Assembly: GCA_002753305.1 (NCBI GenBank)
Contig: PEAC01000019.1
Span: 1-37,408, forward strand
DNA length: 37,408 nucleotides
Origin: Nitrospirae bacterium MYbin6
GTDB lineage: Bacteria; Nitrospirota; Thermodesulfovibrionia; Thermodesulfovibrionales; Magnetobacteriaceae
Direction of reading: 5' to 3'
Position numbers and translations under genes: made by a program. Below are positions 1-9,151 of this stretch, piece after piece; position 1 is the stretch's first letter, and each line of letters starts with the position of its first letter. Under the pieces are notes generated by a model, which saw only the letters and a list, made by a program, of their open reading frames with translations, searched no databases and was not told the origin of the DNA.

Positions 1-212
1 CGTGCCATGTTATAGAGGTCAGAGTCCTTTACCTTTTTACTCTTAAAACCGTGGCCTGCGGTCTTTGAGGCTGAGGCTGCCGCCTCTAACGATACGGCCC
101 TCAGGCCCTTGTCCTTTAGCTGGAGGCGTGCCTCTTTAGCGTCCCTGGCCGATATGGAGCCTTTTATCTCCTTGCCTGTCTGGTCGACGCAGAGGTACTT
201 ATAGTTCGTCAC
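1..212 (-). CDS. gspF: Type II secretion inner-membrane platform protein GspF, N-terminal part (cut by window edge)
   Basis: Translating the minus strand from a GTG at 210-212 gives about 70 residues that run off the left edge. The start reads VTNYKYLCVDQTGKEIKG and is followed by a region ending VKDSDLYNMA. This is the typical opening of GspF/PilC proteins: a small N-terminal domain, then the DL..(F/M)(T/A)RQ-like entry to the first cytoplasmic helical domain. GspF is the polytopic platform protein that the GspE ATPase acts on. The GTG overlaps the TGA stop of gspE by four bases (GTGA), so the two are translationally coupled, and a GAGGAGG-like sequence lies upstream. Gene order G-E-F on one strand supports type II secretion. 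Only the N-terminus is visible, so the state of the rest is unknown. Confidence 0.85.
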   Translation of the reverse strand, partial: MTNYKYLCVDQTGKEIKGSISARDAKEARLQLKDKGLRAVSLEAAASASKTAGHGFKSKKVKDSDLYNMA

Positions 213-1915
213 GAGACCCTGAGAACCTCCTCTACCGTTGTTGTGCCGGCGATTACCTTTAAGAGGCCGTCCTCTCTTAATGGCCTGAAGCCGTGGTTTT
301 CTACAAGGGACCTCCTCATGGCAATTATGGACTGGTCCTTCAGGAACATCTCCTTGAGGTCTTCCGTGTACTTAAAGGCCTCGTATATGGCAATCATGCC
401 GCGGTAGCCCGTGCCCGCGCACTTGCGGCAGCCTGTGCCGCGCTTCATGTCAAATTTGAGGTCCAGGACATCCTTATATTTTTCATATAGCGCCATAATG
501 GGATACTTACTGAGCAGCCCCTCTGGCGGTACAAACGGCTTTGAACAGAACTGGCAGTTTCTCCGTATGATTCTCTGCGCTATGATGCCTAAAATGGAGG
601 CGTTTAAGAGATACCCCTCAAGCCCCATCTCTATAAGCCTGAAGAGGCTGCTCGGGGCATCGTTCGTATGTAGTGTCGACAGGACAAGATGCCCCGTCAG
701 GGCCGATTGTACAGCTACGGCGGCAGTTTCGGGGTCGCGTATCTCACCTACCATGATAACGTCCGGGTCGTGCCTTAAAATAGACCTGAGGCAGGCTGCA
801 AACGACAGGCCTATCTCGTCCTTTACCTGTATCTGGTTTATGCCGTCGATTTTATATTCCACGGGGTCTTCTACCGTGATTATCTTTTTTTCTTTTTTGT
901 CCAGGCTTGAGAGCATCGAGTACAATGACGTGGTCTTACCTGAGCCGGTTGGGCCGGTAACCAGCAGTATGCCATAGGGCATGTTGATCAGATCAAGAAT
1001 AACCGGGGCCATGTCCTTTTCTATTCCAAGCTTTGTTATGTCAAATGTGAGGCGCTCCCTGTAGAGAAGCCTCATCACCACGCCCTCACCAATGGCAAAC
1101 GGGATGGAGGATACTCTGACGTCTATAAGGGTTGCCGAGATCTTGGTGCTGAATTTACCGTCCTGAGGCAGCCTCTTCTCGGCAATATCCAGGCCGGCAA
1201 GGAGCTTTACGCGCGAGACCAGCGCAAGGAAGAGCTTTTCATTGATTGACTCGGCTTCGTGAAGTACGCCATCGATTCTGAGCTTGATGCGGCACGACGA
1301 CTCAGACGGCTCCATGTGAATGTCCGAGGCCCTCAGCTCTACGGCATTGCTAAGGACATTGTTGAGAAACTTTATGACCGGTGCCTCTGAGGCCATCTCC
1401 CTGAGAAGCTCGGGGTTGTCGTCAATATTTAGTGAGACTAGGTCTTTGTCCAGCGTTTGCAGCGGCCTTGACAGCTCATTGATAAGCTGTTCTGTGGCAA
1501 GTAAGAGGCCGGTGCCGCAACCGGCAACCTTTGAGACATAGTCCAGCACGGAGGACTTAAACGGGTCATTGGTGATGAATAAAATGGAGCGGCACTTTGT
1601 GGGGCCGTTATCTTCTGTGCTTTCGAATTCAGCCGATATGGGCACATATCTCTGCCTGATGAGGTACTCGGTGTCTAAGATGCCGGAGAGCTTTGCGAAG
1701 TGTTCGGGGCTAAGCCCCGGGTGGGATTCCTTGTCAAAGAGCGGGATGTCCATTTGTTTTGACAGGGCGGCCATCAGTTGGATTTCGTTAATAGCGCCCA
1801 TGCTTATGAGGATTTGGCCGATGAAGCCGCCGACCTCCTTTTGGAGCTCAAGCGCGCGGCCAATCTCGTTTGTGCCGATGCCGAAGAGTTCAGTAAGGAT
1901 TTCACCTATGAGCAT
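209..1915 (-). CDS. gspE: Type II secretion ATPase GspE
   Basis: A 568-residue GspE/PilB-family hexameric ATPase that powers pseudopilus assembly from the cytoplasmic face of the inner membrane. The first 150 or so residues form a divergent N-terminal (MshEN/GspE-N type) domain. The core has a Walker A motif GPTGSGKTTSL at about residue 321, an Asp-box and Walker B segment [12 protein letters not shown], and a His-box STLHTNDA. Near residues 450-500 there are two CxxC pairs (NCQFC and GCRKC), the zinc-binding insertion typical of GspE. Length matches the family. It lies between gspG and gspF on the same strand and overlaps gspF by four bases. I see no interruption. The zinc motif and the neighbouring gspG favour GspE over a pilus PilB, although the two families are close. 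Confidence 0.93.
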   Translation of the reverse strand: MLIGEILTELFGIGTNEIGRALELQKEVGGFIGQILISMGAINEIQLMAALSKQMDIPLFDKESHPGLSPEHFAKLSGILDTEYLIRQRYVPISAEFESTEDNGPTKCRSILFITNDPFKSSVLDYVSKVAGCGTGLLLATEQLINELSRPLQTLDKDLVSLNIDDNPELLREMASEAPVIKFLNNVLSNAVELRASDIHMEPSESSCRIKLRIDGVLHEAESINEKLFLALVSRVKLLAGLDIAEKRLPQDGKFSTKISATLIDVRVSSIPFAIGEGVVMRLLYRERLTFDITKLGIEKDMAPVILDLINMPYGILLVTGPTGSGKTTSLYSMLSSLDKKEKKIITVEDPVEYKIDGINQIQVKDEIGLSFAACLRSILRHDPDVIMVGEIRDPETAAVAVQSALTGHLVLSTLHTNDAPSSLFRLIEMGLEGYLLNASILGIIAQRIIRRNCQFCSKPFVPPEGLLSKYPIMALYEKYKDVLDLKFDMKRGTGCRKCAGTGYRGMIAIYEAFKYTEDLKEMFLKDQSIIAMRRSLVENHGFRPLREDGLLKVIAGTTTVEEVLRVS

Positions 1916-1960
1916 ATGCGCCCGTGCATGAGGTGGCTTAGCCTGAGGAGGATTATAAAG

Positions 1961-2407
1961 CTACCAGTTTGTGATGATTTTGTCATCCATCTTGCCGTTC
2001 GGGCCTAATGAGAGTAAATCGAAACGGCCGTGCTCACCGGGGCACTTATATTGGTAGTCCCTGTGCCAGGGGTCCTGGGGGATAACCTGCTTTGACAGAT
2101 ATGGGCCGCGCCAGTGCTTGTCCGTAGAGGAAAGCAGTTCTTTGAGGTCGGTGGGACATCTGCCCACGTCCAGATAAAAGGATTGTACGGACGTTGACAG
2201 GAGTTCTATCTGCGCCTTGACAAGCTGCTCCTTGGAGCTTTCGAAACGGTTTAAGATATTAGGCGCGATAAGAGAGGCAATGAGGCCGATTATCATGACT
2301 ACTATAAGTATCTCGATAAGCGTAAAGCCCTGCTGTGAGTGCGAATACGGCACACGTCTTAACTGCCCTGCCTTTATGCTCTTTGGTAACCCGTTCCGTA
2401 AAACCAT
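1961..2407 (-). CDS. gspG: Type II secretion major pseudopilin GspG
   Basis: A prepilin of 148 residues read from the ATG at 2407. It has the class III signal QQG-FTLIEILIVVMIIGLIA, cut by prepilin peptidase before Phe, and then the hydrophobic assembly helix. The C-terminal half has GspG hallmarks: RGPYL, a DPW.RDYQYKCPGEHGRFD stretch and LSLGPNG, which form the calcium-binding and conserved C-terminal loop of major pseudopilins. Read from 2407 the leader is 27 residues, which is long. A GTG at 2351-2353 would give a 9-residue leader, more usual for the class, and has a purine-rich AAAGGCAGGG stretch upstream, so the true start may be there. The gene heads the gspG-gspE-gspF run, 45 bases before gspE. 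Confidence 0.9.
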   Translation of the reverse strand: MVLRNGLPKSIKAGQLRRVPYSHSQQGFTLIEILIVVMIIGLIASLIAPNILNRFESSKEQLVKAQIELLSTSVQSFYLDVGRCPTDLKELLSSTDKHWRGPYLSKQVIPQDPWHRDYQYKCPGEHGRFDLLSLGPNGKMDDKIITNW

Positions 2408-2514
2408 ATTTTATTATGTAAACATTTATTGGCATGCAATGTCAATGTCATTAAATTTTGCACAAAAATTCTCAATGAACGAGCAAATCGCACGCGTGCT
2501 TGCGCCGGAGCATG

Positions 2515-3482
2515 CCGACCAGTGATTCCGGAGTAAGTCGACCAGTGTTCCGAGGTGAAGGGTACCATGAAAAGGGTGGCTACGGTATATGTGGTCGAGA
2601 TGAAACGGAATACTTTTTGAGAGTAGCCTGGCGAAGCACAACTAACGCTGGATAGAAATCAAAGAAAAGCGTCAATGTAACTGTTTGAGAAAATAATCAA
2701 ACGGGAGGCGCAATGGCGCAAAAGAGGATATCTATGCGTAAGTTGAAAGAAGTACTAAGATTGTATTTTGGAATGAGGTTAGGCAAGCGTCAGATATCGA
2801 GGGCCTGCAACATATCCCACAGCACAGTAGCGGAGTATGTAAGAAGGGCTGGTAATGCTGGGATAAAATGGCCGTTGCATGACGATCTTGACGATACGGA
2901 ATTGGAGGCAAGGTTATTTCCCAAGCTAACCTATAAGACAGCATCCCGTCCCAAGCCATCAATGGAAGAGATACATCAAGAGCTAAAGATCAAGGGAGTA
3001 ACCCTACAACTGCTATGAAGGTAAGCATGGACTATCATGTGGAACTTGAAGGGCATTACTACAGTGTCCCTTATCAGATGGTGAAAGCATATGTGGAAGC
3101 GAAACTGACGTTAAGCACTGTAGAGACCCTTTACAATGACAAGAGAGTGGCGATGCACAAAAGGAGCTATGAAAAGGGCAGTGCAACAACGGTAAATGAG
3201 CATAGACCCAAAGCACATCAGAAGTATCTTAAATGGACGCCGTCAAAGATAATGAGCTGCGCACAAAAGGAGACTGGCCCCGCAACTGCTAACCTTGTGG
3301 ACATCATTATCTCCACGAAGCCCCATCCAGTGCAGGGCTATCGTTCTTGTCTTGGCATCCTAAGGCTTGGTAAAAAGTACACAGATGAGAGGCTTGAGGC
3401 TGCTTCCGAGAGGGCTATAGCGCTGAAGTCCTTTTCGTATAAGAGCGTTTGGTTGCCACCATAATCTTTCCCGATTGGGAAA
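2515..3482 (+). mobile_element. IS21-family insertion sequence remnant
   Basis: The left end carries two imperfect copies of a GACCAGTG(A)TTCCG repeat, at 2515-2531 and 2538-2554 (period 23), matching the multiple terminal repeats of IS21-family elements. Inside is an internally deleted istA (2713-3464). No istB helper ATPase follows, and no right-hand copy of the terminal repeat is recognisable. A 6-bp hairpin (TTTCCC/GGGAAA, 3467-3482) closes the recognisable part. The element cannot move by itself. It separates the secretion genes from the GGDEF and kinase genes. Confidence 0.75.
2713..3464 (+). pseudogene. istA: IS21-family transposase IstA, internally deleted
   Basis: The 5' part (2713-3018, ATG after GGGAGGCGCA) encodes the N-terminal helix-turn-helix region of IstA: LGKRQISRACNISHSTVAEY and then KIKGVTLQLL. 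The 3' part (3015-3464) encodes the C-terminal region, with MDYHVELEGHYYSVPYQMV, HRPKAHQKYL and PHPVQGYRSCLGILRL. Both ends are standard IstA, but the middle, about 200 residues holding the DDE catalytic domain, is gone. The two parts meet at about 3012-3018 in different frames and share a four-base ATGA overlap. The last few residues after SYKSV also diverge from the family. Without DDE residues it cannot be a transposase; the HTH fragment could still bind DNA ends, which is only a possibility. Confidence 0.8.
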
Positions 3483-3871
3483 CATTCTCGTGTTACCTTC
3501 TAAAACCTCCTGAAATCTATGCCCACAGCATACTAAGTCCTTGAATCGTTTTTACGCCGGGGGTTGCTAACCCCCTTGAAAAACAATCCAGCAACAGGTT
3601 TGGGGTGTCTTCACTGTTTTGTCTTCGTCTTTTGCCATATTTCAGCGCTTTTCAGGCAGCCTGCAGGAATATTTCATATGATTTTTTGCAAACTTGCGTC
3701 TATGGCTGCTTCCCATGCCAAATATTATAGTATACACATCCGCTCTGCACGCTCATTGAGAATTGCTGGAATGGCGCCGTTGACATTGCACCGGCGGCTG
3801 ATTTAGTATATATTCTGGCCGATTAAGCGGCCCGGCAGTTTCCGGCATATTATTGCTTTGAGGGTGGTGCG
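3465..3871. other. Intergenic stretch without a convincing gene
   Basis: About 400 bases between the IS21 remnant and the GGDEF gene. I find no supported reading frame. A GC-rich hairpin with 7-bp stem and 3-base loop lies at 3559-3575 (GGGGGTT-GCT-AACCCCC). It lacks a clean T-run, so it is at best a weak terminator. The bases just before 3872 contain GAGGGTGGTG, the probable ribosome binding site of the next gene. Confidence 0.5.
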
Positions 3872-4957
3872 ATGTCTTTTTTATTTCGGGATATGACCAA
3901 AGAAGAGATTCTTGAGGAAGAGTTAAAGGAACTAAGGCCAAAGGTAGATGTATATCTTAAGACTATTAAGGCGCTGTTCTTTTTTTTGAAGGAATTCTCC
4001 TCAGACGCCGATGGAGTCCCCTCAGATGAGTTCAAACGCACCATTGACGGCCTGGGTGCCATGTTTGCCCCCGGCGAAAAGGCTAAAGATGCCGGCAAGG
4101 CATTTGAAAAAAGTAAGGACGCCATACTTGGTTTCATCAAAAAAGAGAAAGACTATTTCGCTAACAAAGAGGCGGAGTACAAAAACATTATAGAAATCCT
4201 CATATCGGGCTTCAGCATACTGAGTGCCGACAATATAAAGTTCACCTCCAATATGTTTGACGTTACCGCCATTTTAGAGGAAATATCCAATCTCAAAGAC
4301 ATCCTCGACATTAAATCAGGCCTGGTTAAAGGGATCTCCCATATGAAGAAAACCATCGGGGACAAACAGGCCAGAGATGACCAACACATCAGCGCTGTCT
4401 CTAAACAAACACAACACATGAAGATAGATTTAGCAAAGTCGCGCGACATGTATCTTGTTGATGAGCTGACCGGGGCCTATAAGAGATTCGCCTTTGACAC
4501 CTATCTGAAAAACCTGATAGAAAGAAGCGCTGTAACAAAGACACAATTTGCCGTTGCTGTTGTGGAGTTAGATAATTTCTATGAAATCCACAAAACACAT
4601 GGGGAGCAGATTTCTGGCAGGGCTTTTAGTGTCCTCGGTGAGGGCTGTAAAAAACAACTCCGCAAGGACGACTATCTCTGCCGGTTCGAGGAAAACAGCT
4701 TCTCAATGGTACTGCTTGAGACGTCCCTTCGCCACGCATTAAAGACCGCCTCCACCATATGTAAGGAGGTCTCCGGGCAGCCGTATGCCTTTGTTTACAA
4801 TAACGTCAAAAGCACATTGAAATTAACGGTGGCCTCCGGGGTTGGCACACTTAGAAAGGGCGATACGGCAGACGTGATAATGAAGCGTACGCTAAGCGCG
4901 CTGAATTTAGCCAAAAAACAGGGCGGCTGCACGGCCATAGGCGAAGACGCACTGTAG
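3872..4957 (+). CDS. GGDEF-fold protein with degenerate active site
   Basis: A 361-residue soluble protein. Residues 1-190 are helical and charged, with no family I recognise, and include coiled-coil-like stretches. Residues 195-355 follow the diguanylate cyclase fold: DELTGAYKRFAFD matches the usual D.LTG..NR..F entry, and RTLSALNLAKKQGG matches the C-terminal A...AK..G. The catalytic loop that should read GGDEF reads EENSF (FEENSF, about 272-277), and the upstream metal site reads ELDNF. Both changes are expected to abolish c-di-GMP synthesis. It may act as a sensor, a GTP or c-di-GMP binder, or a structural partner. It lies 22 bases before a hybrid histidine kinase on the same strand and is probably co-transcribed with it. 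GAGGGTGGTG precedes the ATG. Confidence 0.85.
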   Translation: MSFLFRDMTKEEILEEELKELRPKVDVYLKTIKALFFFLKEFSSDADGVPSDEFKRTIDGLGAMFAPGEKAKDAGKAFEKSKDAILGFIKKEKDYFANKEAEYKNIIEILISGFSILSADNIKFTSNMFDVTAILEEISNLKDILDIKSGLVKGISHMKKTIGDKQARDDQHISAVSKQTQHMKIDLAKSRDMYLVDELTGAYKRFAFDTYLKNLIERSAVTKTQFAVAVVELDNFYEIHKTHGEQISGRAFSVLGEGCKKQLRKDDYLCRFEENSFSMVLLETSLRHALKTASTICKEVSGQPYAFVYNNVKSTLKLTVASGVGTLRKGDTADVIMKRTLSALNLAKKQGGCTAIGEDAL

Positions 4958-4979
4958 CCGTTGCCGCGGCGATTTCTTT

Positions 4980-7232
4980 ATGGATACCACTTCGCCTTCA
5001 AACACAAGGACAAGGTTTTTAGCCGCCGCCTCGCTCATTGCAGTACCACTTTTGCCTCTGGTGTTGAGCCTGGCCGGAATCAGGATTGCCGTGCCCGAGG
5101 GCGGCGTTGTTCGCATGGTGCTTCTTTTGACTCTTTTGTGTGGTGTTATCATTACGCTGGGGTTGTCCCTGTTACACTTTAAGCTCTTTGATGACGCCTC
5201 AGCCGTAGTGCCGGGGATTGGGGCCTTTATAATGGGTGCGGCCGAGGCGGCTCGATTTGTAAGCGCTGAGACATGGACGGCGTCAGGATTCGGGGAGGGG
5301 GTGCGCGTCCTGGTGGACATTGGGATGGCCTTTTTGTATTTTGCCGCCGGGGTGTTTATTTTTCCGAGGTTTTATCGGACGAGGCCCGGCATTATAGTCT
5401 TCAGCATGTCGCTCTGGGCGTTTACAGCGGCGGGGTCGAGGCTTTGCGCGGTTTATTTTCCCACATCGGGCATACCGTATTTATTTAGTACCCTGATGTA
5501 TGTGATATTGCCGGCGGCATTTGCAATGGACCTGATTCAGTCCTATTTCAGGGAAAAACGCTCAATGGTTGCCGCCCTGACAGGGGACCTGACAGAGATG
5601 GAAGTCCTCAAAGAGGCACTAAGACAAGCAAGGGACGAGGCTGAGCAGGCCAATAAAAGTAAGAGCATATTTCTGGCCAACATGAGCCACGAAATCCGCA
5701 CCCCGATAAATCCAATCATCGTCCTTACGGAGTTAATGCTCAAAGACCCCGCAATAAAAGACAAGCGATACATTGAGATTATCCATACGGCGGGGAAAAC
5801 ACTGCTCGACATTGTCAACGACATACTGGACCTGGCGAAAATCGAATCCGGCAAGTTTGAAATCATAGAAGAGGATTTTATCCTGGAGCCGTTTCTGAAA
5901 TCCATCGTGGGGATATTCGAGGGGCAGACCGTTGAAAAGGGCATCACGCTAAGCCTTCATATTGATACCGGCGTATCGCGCATCGTGCGCGGCGACAGGA
6001 AACGCCTTGGGCAGGTACTTCGCAATCTCATAGGAAACGCCGTCAAGTTCACGGACAAGGGCGAAATCCGCGTGGCCATTACCGCACCGGGACAAAGGCA
6101 CGGCAACTATCAATTAATCACGTTCTCAGTCAAAGATACGGGAATCGGGATACCTCAGGGCAGGCTTCAAAAGATATTTGAGCGGTTTGAGCAATCAGAC
6201 GGCTCAATAACGAGGCGCTACGGCGGCACGGGCCTCGGCCTTAGCATATCGACCCAGCTTCTTAATCTGATGGATGCCGAGCTGATGGTAGAGTCAAAAG
6301 AGGGCAAGGGTTCGACGTTTTATTTCACGCTGAATATGGAATGCCCTGACGCTCAGAATTTTACGGAGCCTGAGGACGAAGAGGAGGCCGCGTTGGAGTC
6401 TGGCTTACATATCCTCGCGGCAGACGACCAGCCGTTTAATCAGAAGGTAATCGAGGCGATATTTGTAAGAATGGGGCATAAGGCAACCTTTGCGAAAAAC
6501 GGCCAGGAGGCAATTGATGCCTTTAAGGCGGGATACTTCGACGCAATCCTCATGGACATACAGATGCCCGTTGTGGATGGGATAAGCGCCACGCAGAGAA
6601 TCAGGGAGATAGAGAAGATACGCGGCGTAAAGAACCCAGTTCCAATTATGGCCCTGACGGCAAATGTGATGAAAGAGGACATAGAGCGCTACCTGTTGAG
6701 CGGGTTTGACGGCTGCGCGGGAAAGCCGATAGAGACGGGGGCGCTGCTTGAGCAGCTTTGTGAATGGTCAGAGAGGATAAGACGCAGAAGGGCGGAGTTT
6801 CAAATCACCCCATCACAACAGCCCGCGCCAGGGCCAGATGCAGCAACGCAGGCAGCCACCAGTTCACCGGTTCAAATAACGGCGGACGAAGGGATGTACT
6901 TCGACCCGGGCGACCTCCGCGCCCTAGGTGCCGACGCGGCAACCCTGAGTGAATTAATCGACGCGCTGATTGCGGGTCTCAGGGACAACGTTGCCGCGTT
7001 GGAAGGCGCACTGGAGAGGAACGACATACAAGGCTCCAGAAAGGCCTGCCACAACCTGCTTGGGACGGCGGGGTCGATGGCAGTGAAGATGCACGCCCTG
7101 ATAGCCAGCGTCCAGGATCTCCTCAAAGTAGATAAGATAGGTGAGGCGCGGGCCTGCTATTACCGCGGCCATGAGATAATAGAAAAGACACGGCAACAAA
7201 TGCTCGCATACCGCAAGTCCCTTGCCACTTAG
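4980..7232 (+). CDS. Membrane-bound hybrid sensor histidine kinase with receiver and HPt domains
   Basis: A 750-residue multi-domain kinase. Residues 10-190 contain about six hydrophobic segments, an integral membrane sensor region of no family I can name. A short coiled coil (200-228) leads to HisKA, with the phosphorylated His about 237 in MSHEIRTP. The HATPase region has the N-box NLIGNAVKFTDKG, DTGIGIP and GGTGLGLSIS. A receiver domain follows (about 476-596) with AADD, phospho-acceptor Asp about 526 in LMDIQMP, Thr 560 and Lys 582. The C-terminal HPt domain has His about 691 in ACHNLLGTAGSM. All phosphorelay residues are present, so it should be active, probably passing phosphate to a separate response regulator not seen here. 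It follows the degenerate GGDEF gene by 22 bases. No strong Shine-Dalgarno precedes the ATG. Confidence 0.92.
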   Translation: MDTTSPSNTRTRFLAAASLIAVPLLPLVLSLAGIRIAVPEGGVVRMVLLLTLLCGVIITLGLSLLHFKLFDDASAVVPGIGAFIMGAAEAARFVSAETWTASGFGEGVRVLVDIGMAFLYFAAGVFIFPRFYRTRPGIIVFSMSLWAFTAAGSRLCAVYFPTSGIPYLFSTLMYVILPAAFAMDLIQSYFREKRSMVAALTGDLTEMEVLKEALRQARDEAEQANKSKSIFLANMSHEIRTPINPIIVLTELMLKDPAIKDKRYIEIIHTAGKTLLDIVNDILDLAKIESGKFEIIEEDFILEPFLKSIVGIFEGQTVEKGITLSLHIDTGVSRIVRGDRKRLGQVLRNLIGNAVKFTDKGEIRVAITAPGQRHGNYQLITFSVKDTGIGIPQGRLQKIFERFEQSDGSITRRYGGTGLGLSISTQLLNLMDAELMVESKEGKGSTFYFTLNMECPDAQNFTEPEDEEEAALESGLHILAADDQPFNQKVIEAIFVRMGHKATFAKNGQEAIDAFKAGYFDAILMDIQMPVVDGISATQRIREIEKIRGVKNPVPIMALTANVMKEDIERYLLSGFDGCAGKPIETGALLEQLCEWSERIRRRRAEFQITPSQQPAPGPDAATQAATSSPVQITADEGMYFDPGDLRALGADAATLSELIDALIAGLRDNVAALEGALERNDIQGSRKACHNLLGTAGSMAVKMHALIASVQDLLKVDKIGEARACYYRGHEIIEKTRQQMLAYRKSLAT

Positions 7233-7239
7233 GGCAAGG
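7220..7239 (+). terminator. Hairpin overlapping the end of the hybrid kinase gene
   Basis: A perfect 7-bp inverted repeat CCTTGCC/GGCAAGG with a six-base loop spans the TAG stop codon. No run of T follows (the next bases are TGGGAAATAATT), so termination is plausible but not clearly intrinsic. Confidence 0.35.
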
Positions 7240-7417
7240 TGGGAAATAATTAAAAACGATCAAACCAGATGGCGATACTTCAGAGGGAAAGCATTGGGTT
7301 TTATAGCTCCTTCAAAAATCTTATTAAGTCAATTTAATGATACACTATCTTGTAAGATTATTGTACCGTTTAATTTAGCTATCTCCAATGCCGATATTTA
7401 TACTAATCGAATATATA

Positions 7418-9135
7418 TCATGTTTTTCTTTTATATAATAACAGCCTTCCTAAACCATCTTGGATCAAGTTATCTTCTTTTATAAGTTCATAATTGATAA
7501 GTATCCAGTTGACAAGTTTAACACCATAATTAATTCCATATCTATAATTATTATCGAATATACGCGGTACTATTATTTTGTAGTCATATTTGATATTTTT
7601 AATCTCATCAATATAATCATCATCATTTAAAAAGACCTGCTCCTGCAACATATAAGCATAATATCTTGATGGATTACCTCTGTTTAAAATAAAATTTATA
7701 GCAATTCCTTCTGGCAGCACATAAAGCGTAGAATTATCATTTGATATTTTAACTGCATAATCTAAAAATTCAAACATTATCATATCGTTGGTATTTTTAG
7801 TACATAGAGTTCCCCTATCGTATGATGCACAGCTTTCAGGATACCTATTGTAATTAGTTTGTTTTATAATTATCGGTATTATCATACATATAAAAAATAC
7901 TGAAATAGTAGATATATAATATTTAGTATTTATTTGAATAGATAAATATTTATCTATAAGAGCTGGTAATAATTCTGTTATGAAAGTAAAATAACAGATA
8001 ATGCTTAGTGGGCATAAATAGAAATCATAATTTACCGGTGACATCCTCAGCAGTATCATCATCACCAGAATTAATGAAATAAGATAAATTAAAAGATATG
8101 AGAGGTATCCTATACTTTCATGGGCATCAGCCTTGCAATATTTATAAATATAATAAGCCGCGCCAGTTATATTTATCAATGGAAAAAGACTAAAGAAAGG
8201 TATGCCATACAAGATAATATAAACATTTTATACATTACTATACCACAGATCAATGCAATAACTATCTTGATTCCTTTTATATATTTGTTGCTTGACTTGC
8301 CTATCAACATAATTAATACTACTGATATTACATGATACACGTATGAATATAATATTTGTAAATATCCAGTACTGCTTATCCTAACATCATGATAATATTT
8401 CTGGAAAGATCCGGTATTATAAAAATATAATGTATAAATTACAGATGCTAATATTGGTGGTATAATAAAATAAGCAAGCGAACGTAATTGTTTTGTTTTA
8501 TACGAGTAGAGGGATGCTAATAATATAACTGCCCAGACTACAAATGTTATTTCTATACGCGATAAAAAAGCAATACTAATAGATAATATACTGACGTATA
8601 AATACATGTTTGCTTTCTTGTTTAGATAGCAAAGTATGCAATAAATTGTAAATTGAATAAACATAATAAAAAATGTAGAATTAAATGAGTAAGGTAGAAT
8701 GTAATTAAAAAACGGATGAATACGAAACGCATATATGTAAAGAAAGAAAAGAGCTACAAGAGTTGAAACTCCTCTATTTGTAAAAAAGCATGATATTTCG
8801 TGTAGCAATATTGTGCATGATAATACTGTTGCTGCTCCGAAAAGAATATAAACATATAAATGTACACCGAATAATTTGATTAGATAAGATATAGGATATG
8901 CCGGTAACAATCCATACATATAGTATATATCTTTATATAGCGCTTTCCCTTGTGATAGTTGATAAGGTATCCATAACTCACGTCCAGTGTCTACTATTAA
9001 TGATCCCCATGTATTCCATTGGACATAAAGGAGAAACGCAATGTTAATCAGTATTATTAAATAATATGGATATATTGTGCGTATCCTATTTCCCATAGTA
9101 TTTATGCTCTCCTTGAGGGTAGTTTTAGTCCGCAC
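7418..9135 (-). pseudogene. Multi-pass membrane protein, GT-C glycosyltransferase-like, frameshifted
   Basis: Two minus-strand frames together make one polytopic protein of about 570 residues. The first (9135 to 8176) has many transmembrane segments and an early luminal motif VDTGRELWIPYQLSQGKALY, like the first extracytoplasmic loop of GT-C mannosyltransferase or oligosaccharyltransferase-like proteins. The second (8212 to 7418) continues in another frame with further membrane segments and a soluble tail. The frames exchange near 8200-8215, where MFIL would join YGIPFFSLFPLIN after a one-base indel. The likely real start is ATG 9096 (MGNRIRTIYPYYL), preceded by AAGGAG. The region is much more AT-rich than its neighbours. 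It is the last gene of the decaying pilus locus and may have modified surface structures. A sequencing error at a single base is the main alternative. Confidence 0.65.
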
Positions 9136-9151
9136 AAATCTACACTCAATA

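Noticed and set aside
3559..3575. Rho-independent terminator
   Set aside because: The hairpin is strong but is followed by TTGAAAAAC, not a T-run, and no clear gene ends before it.
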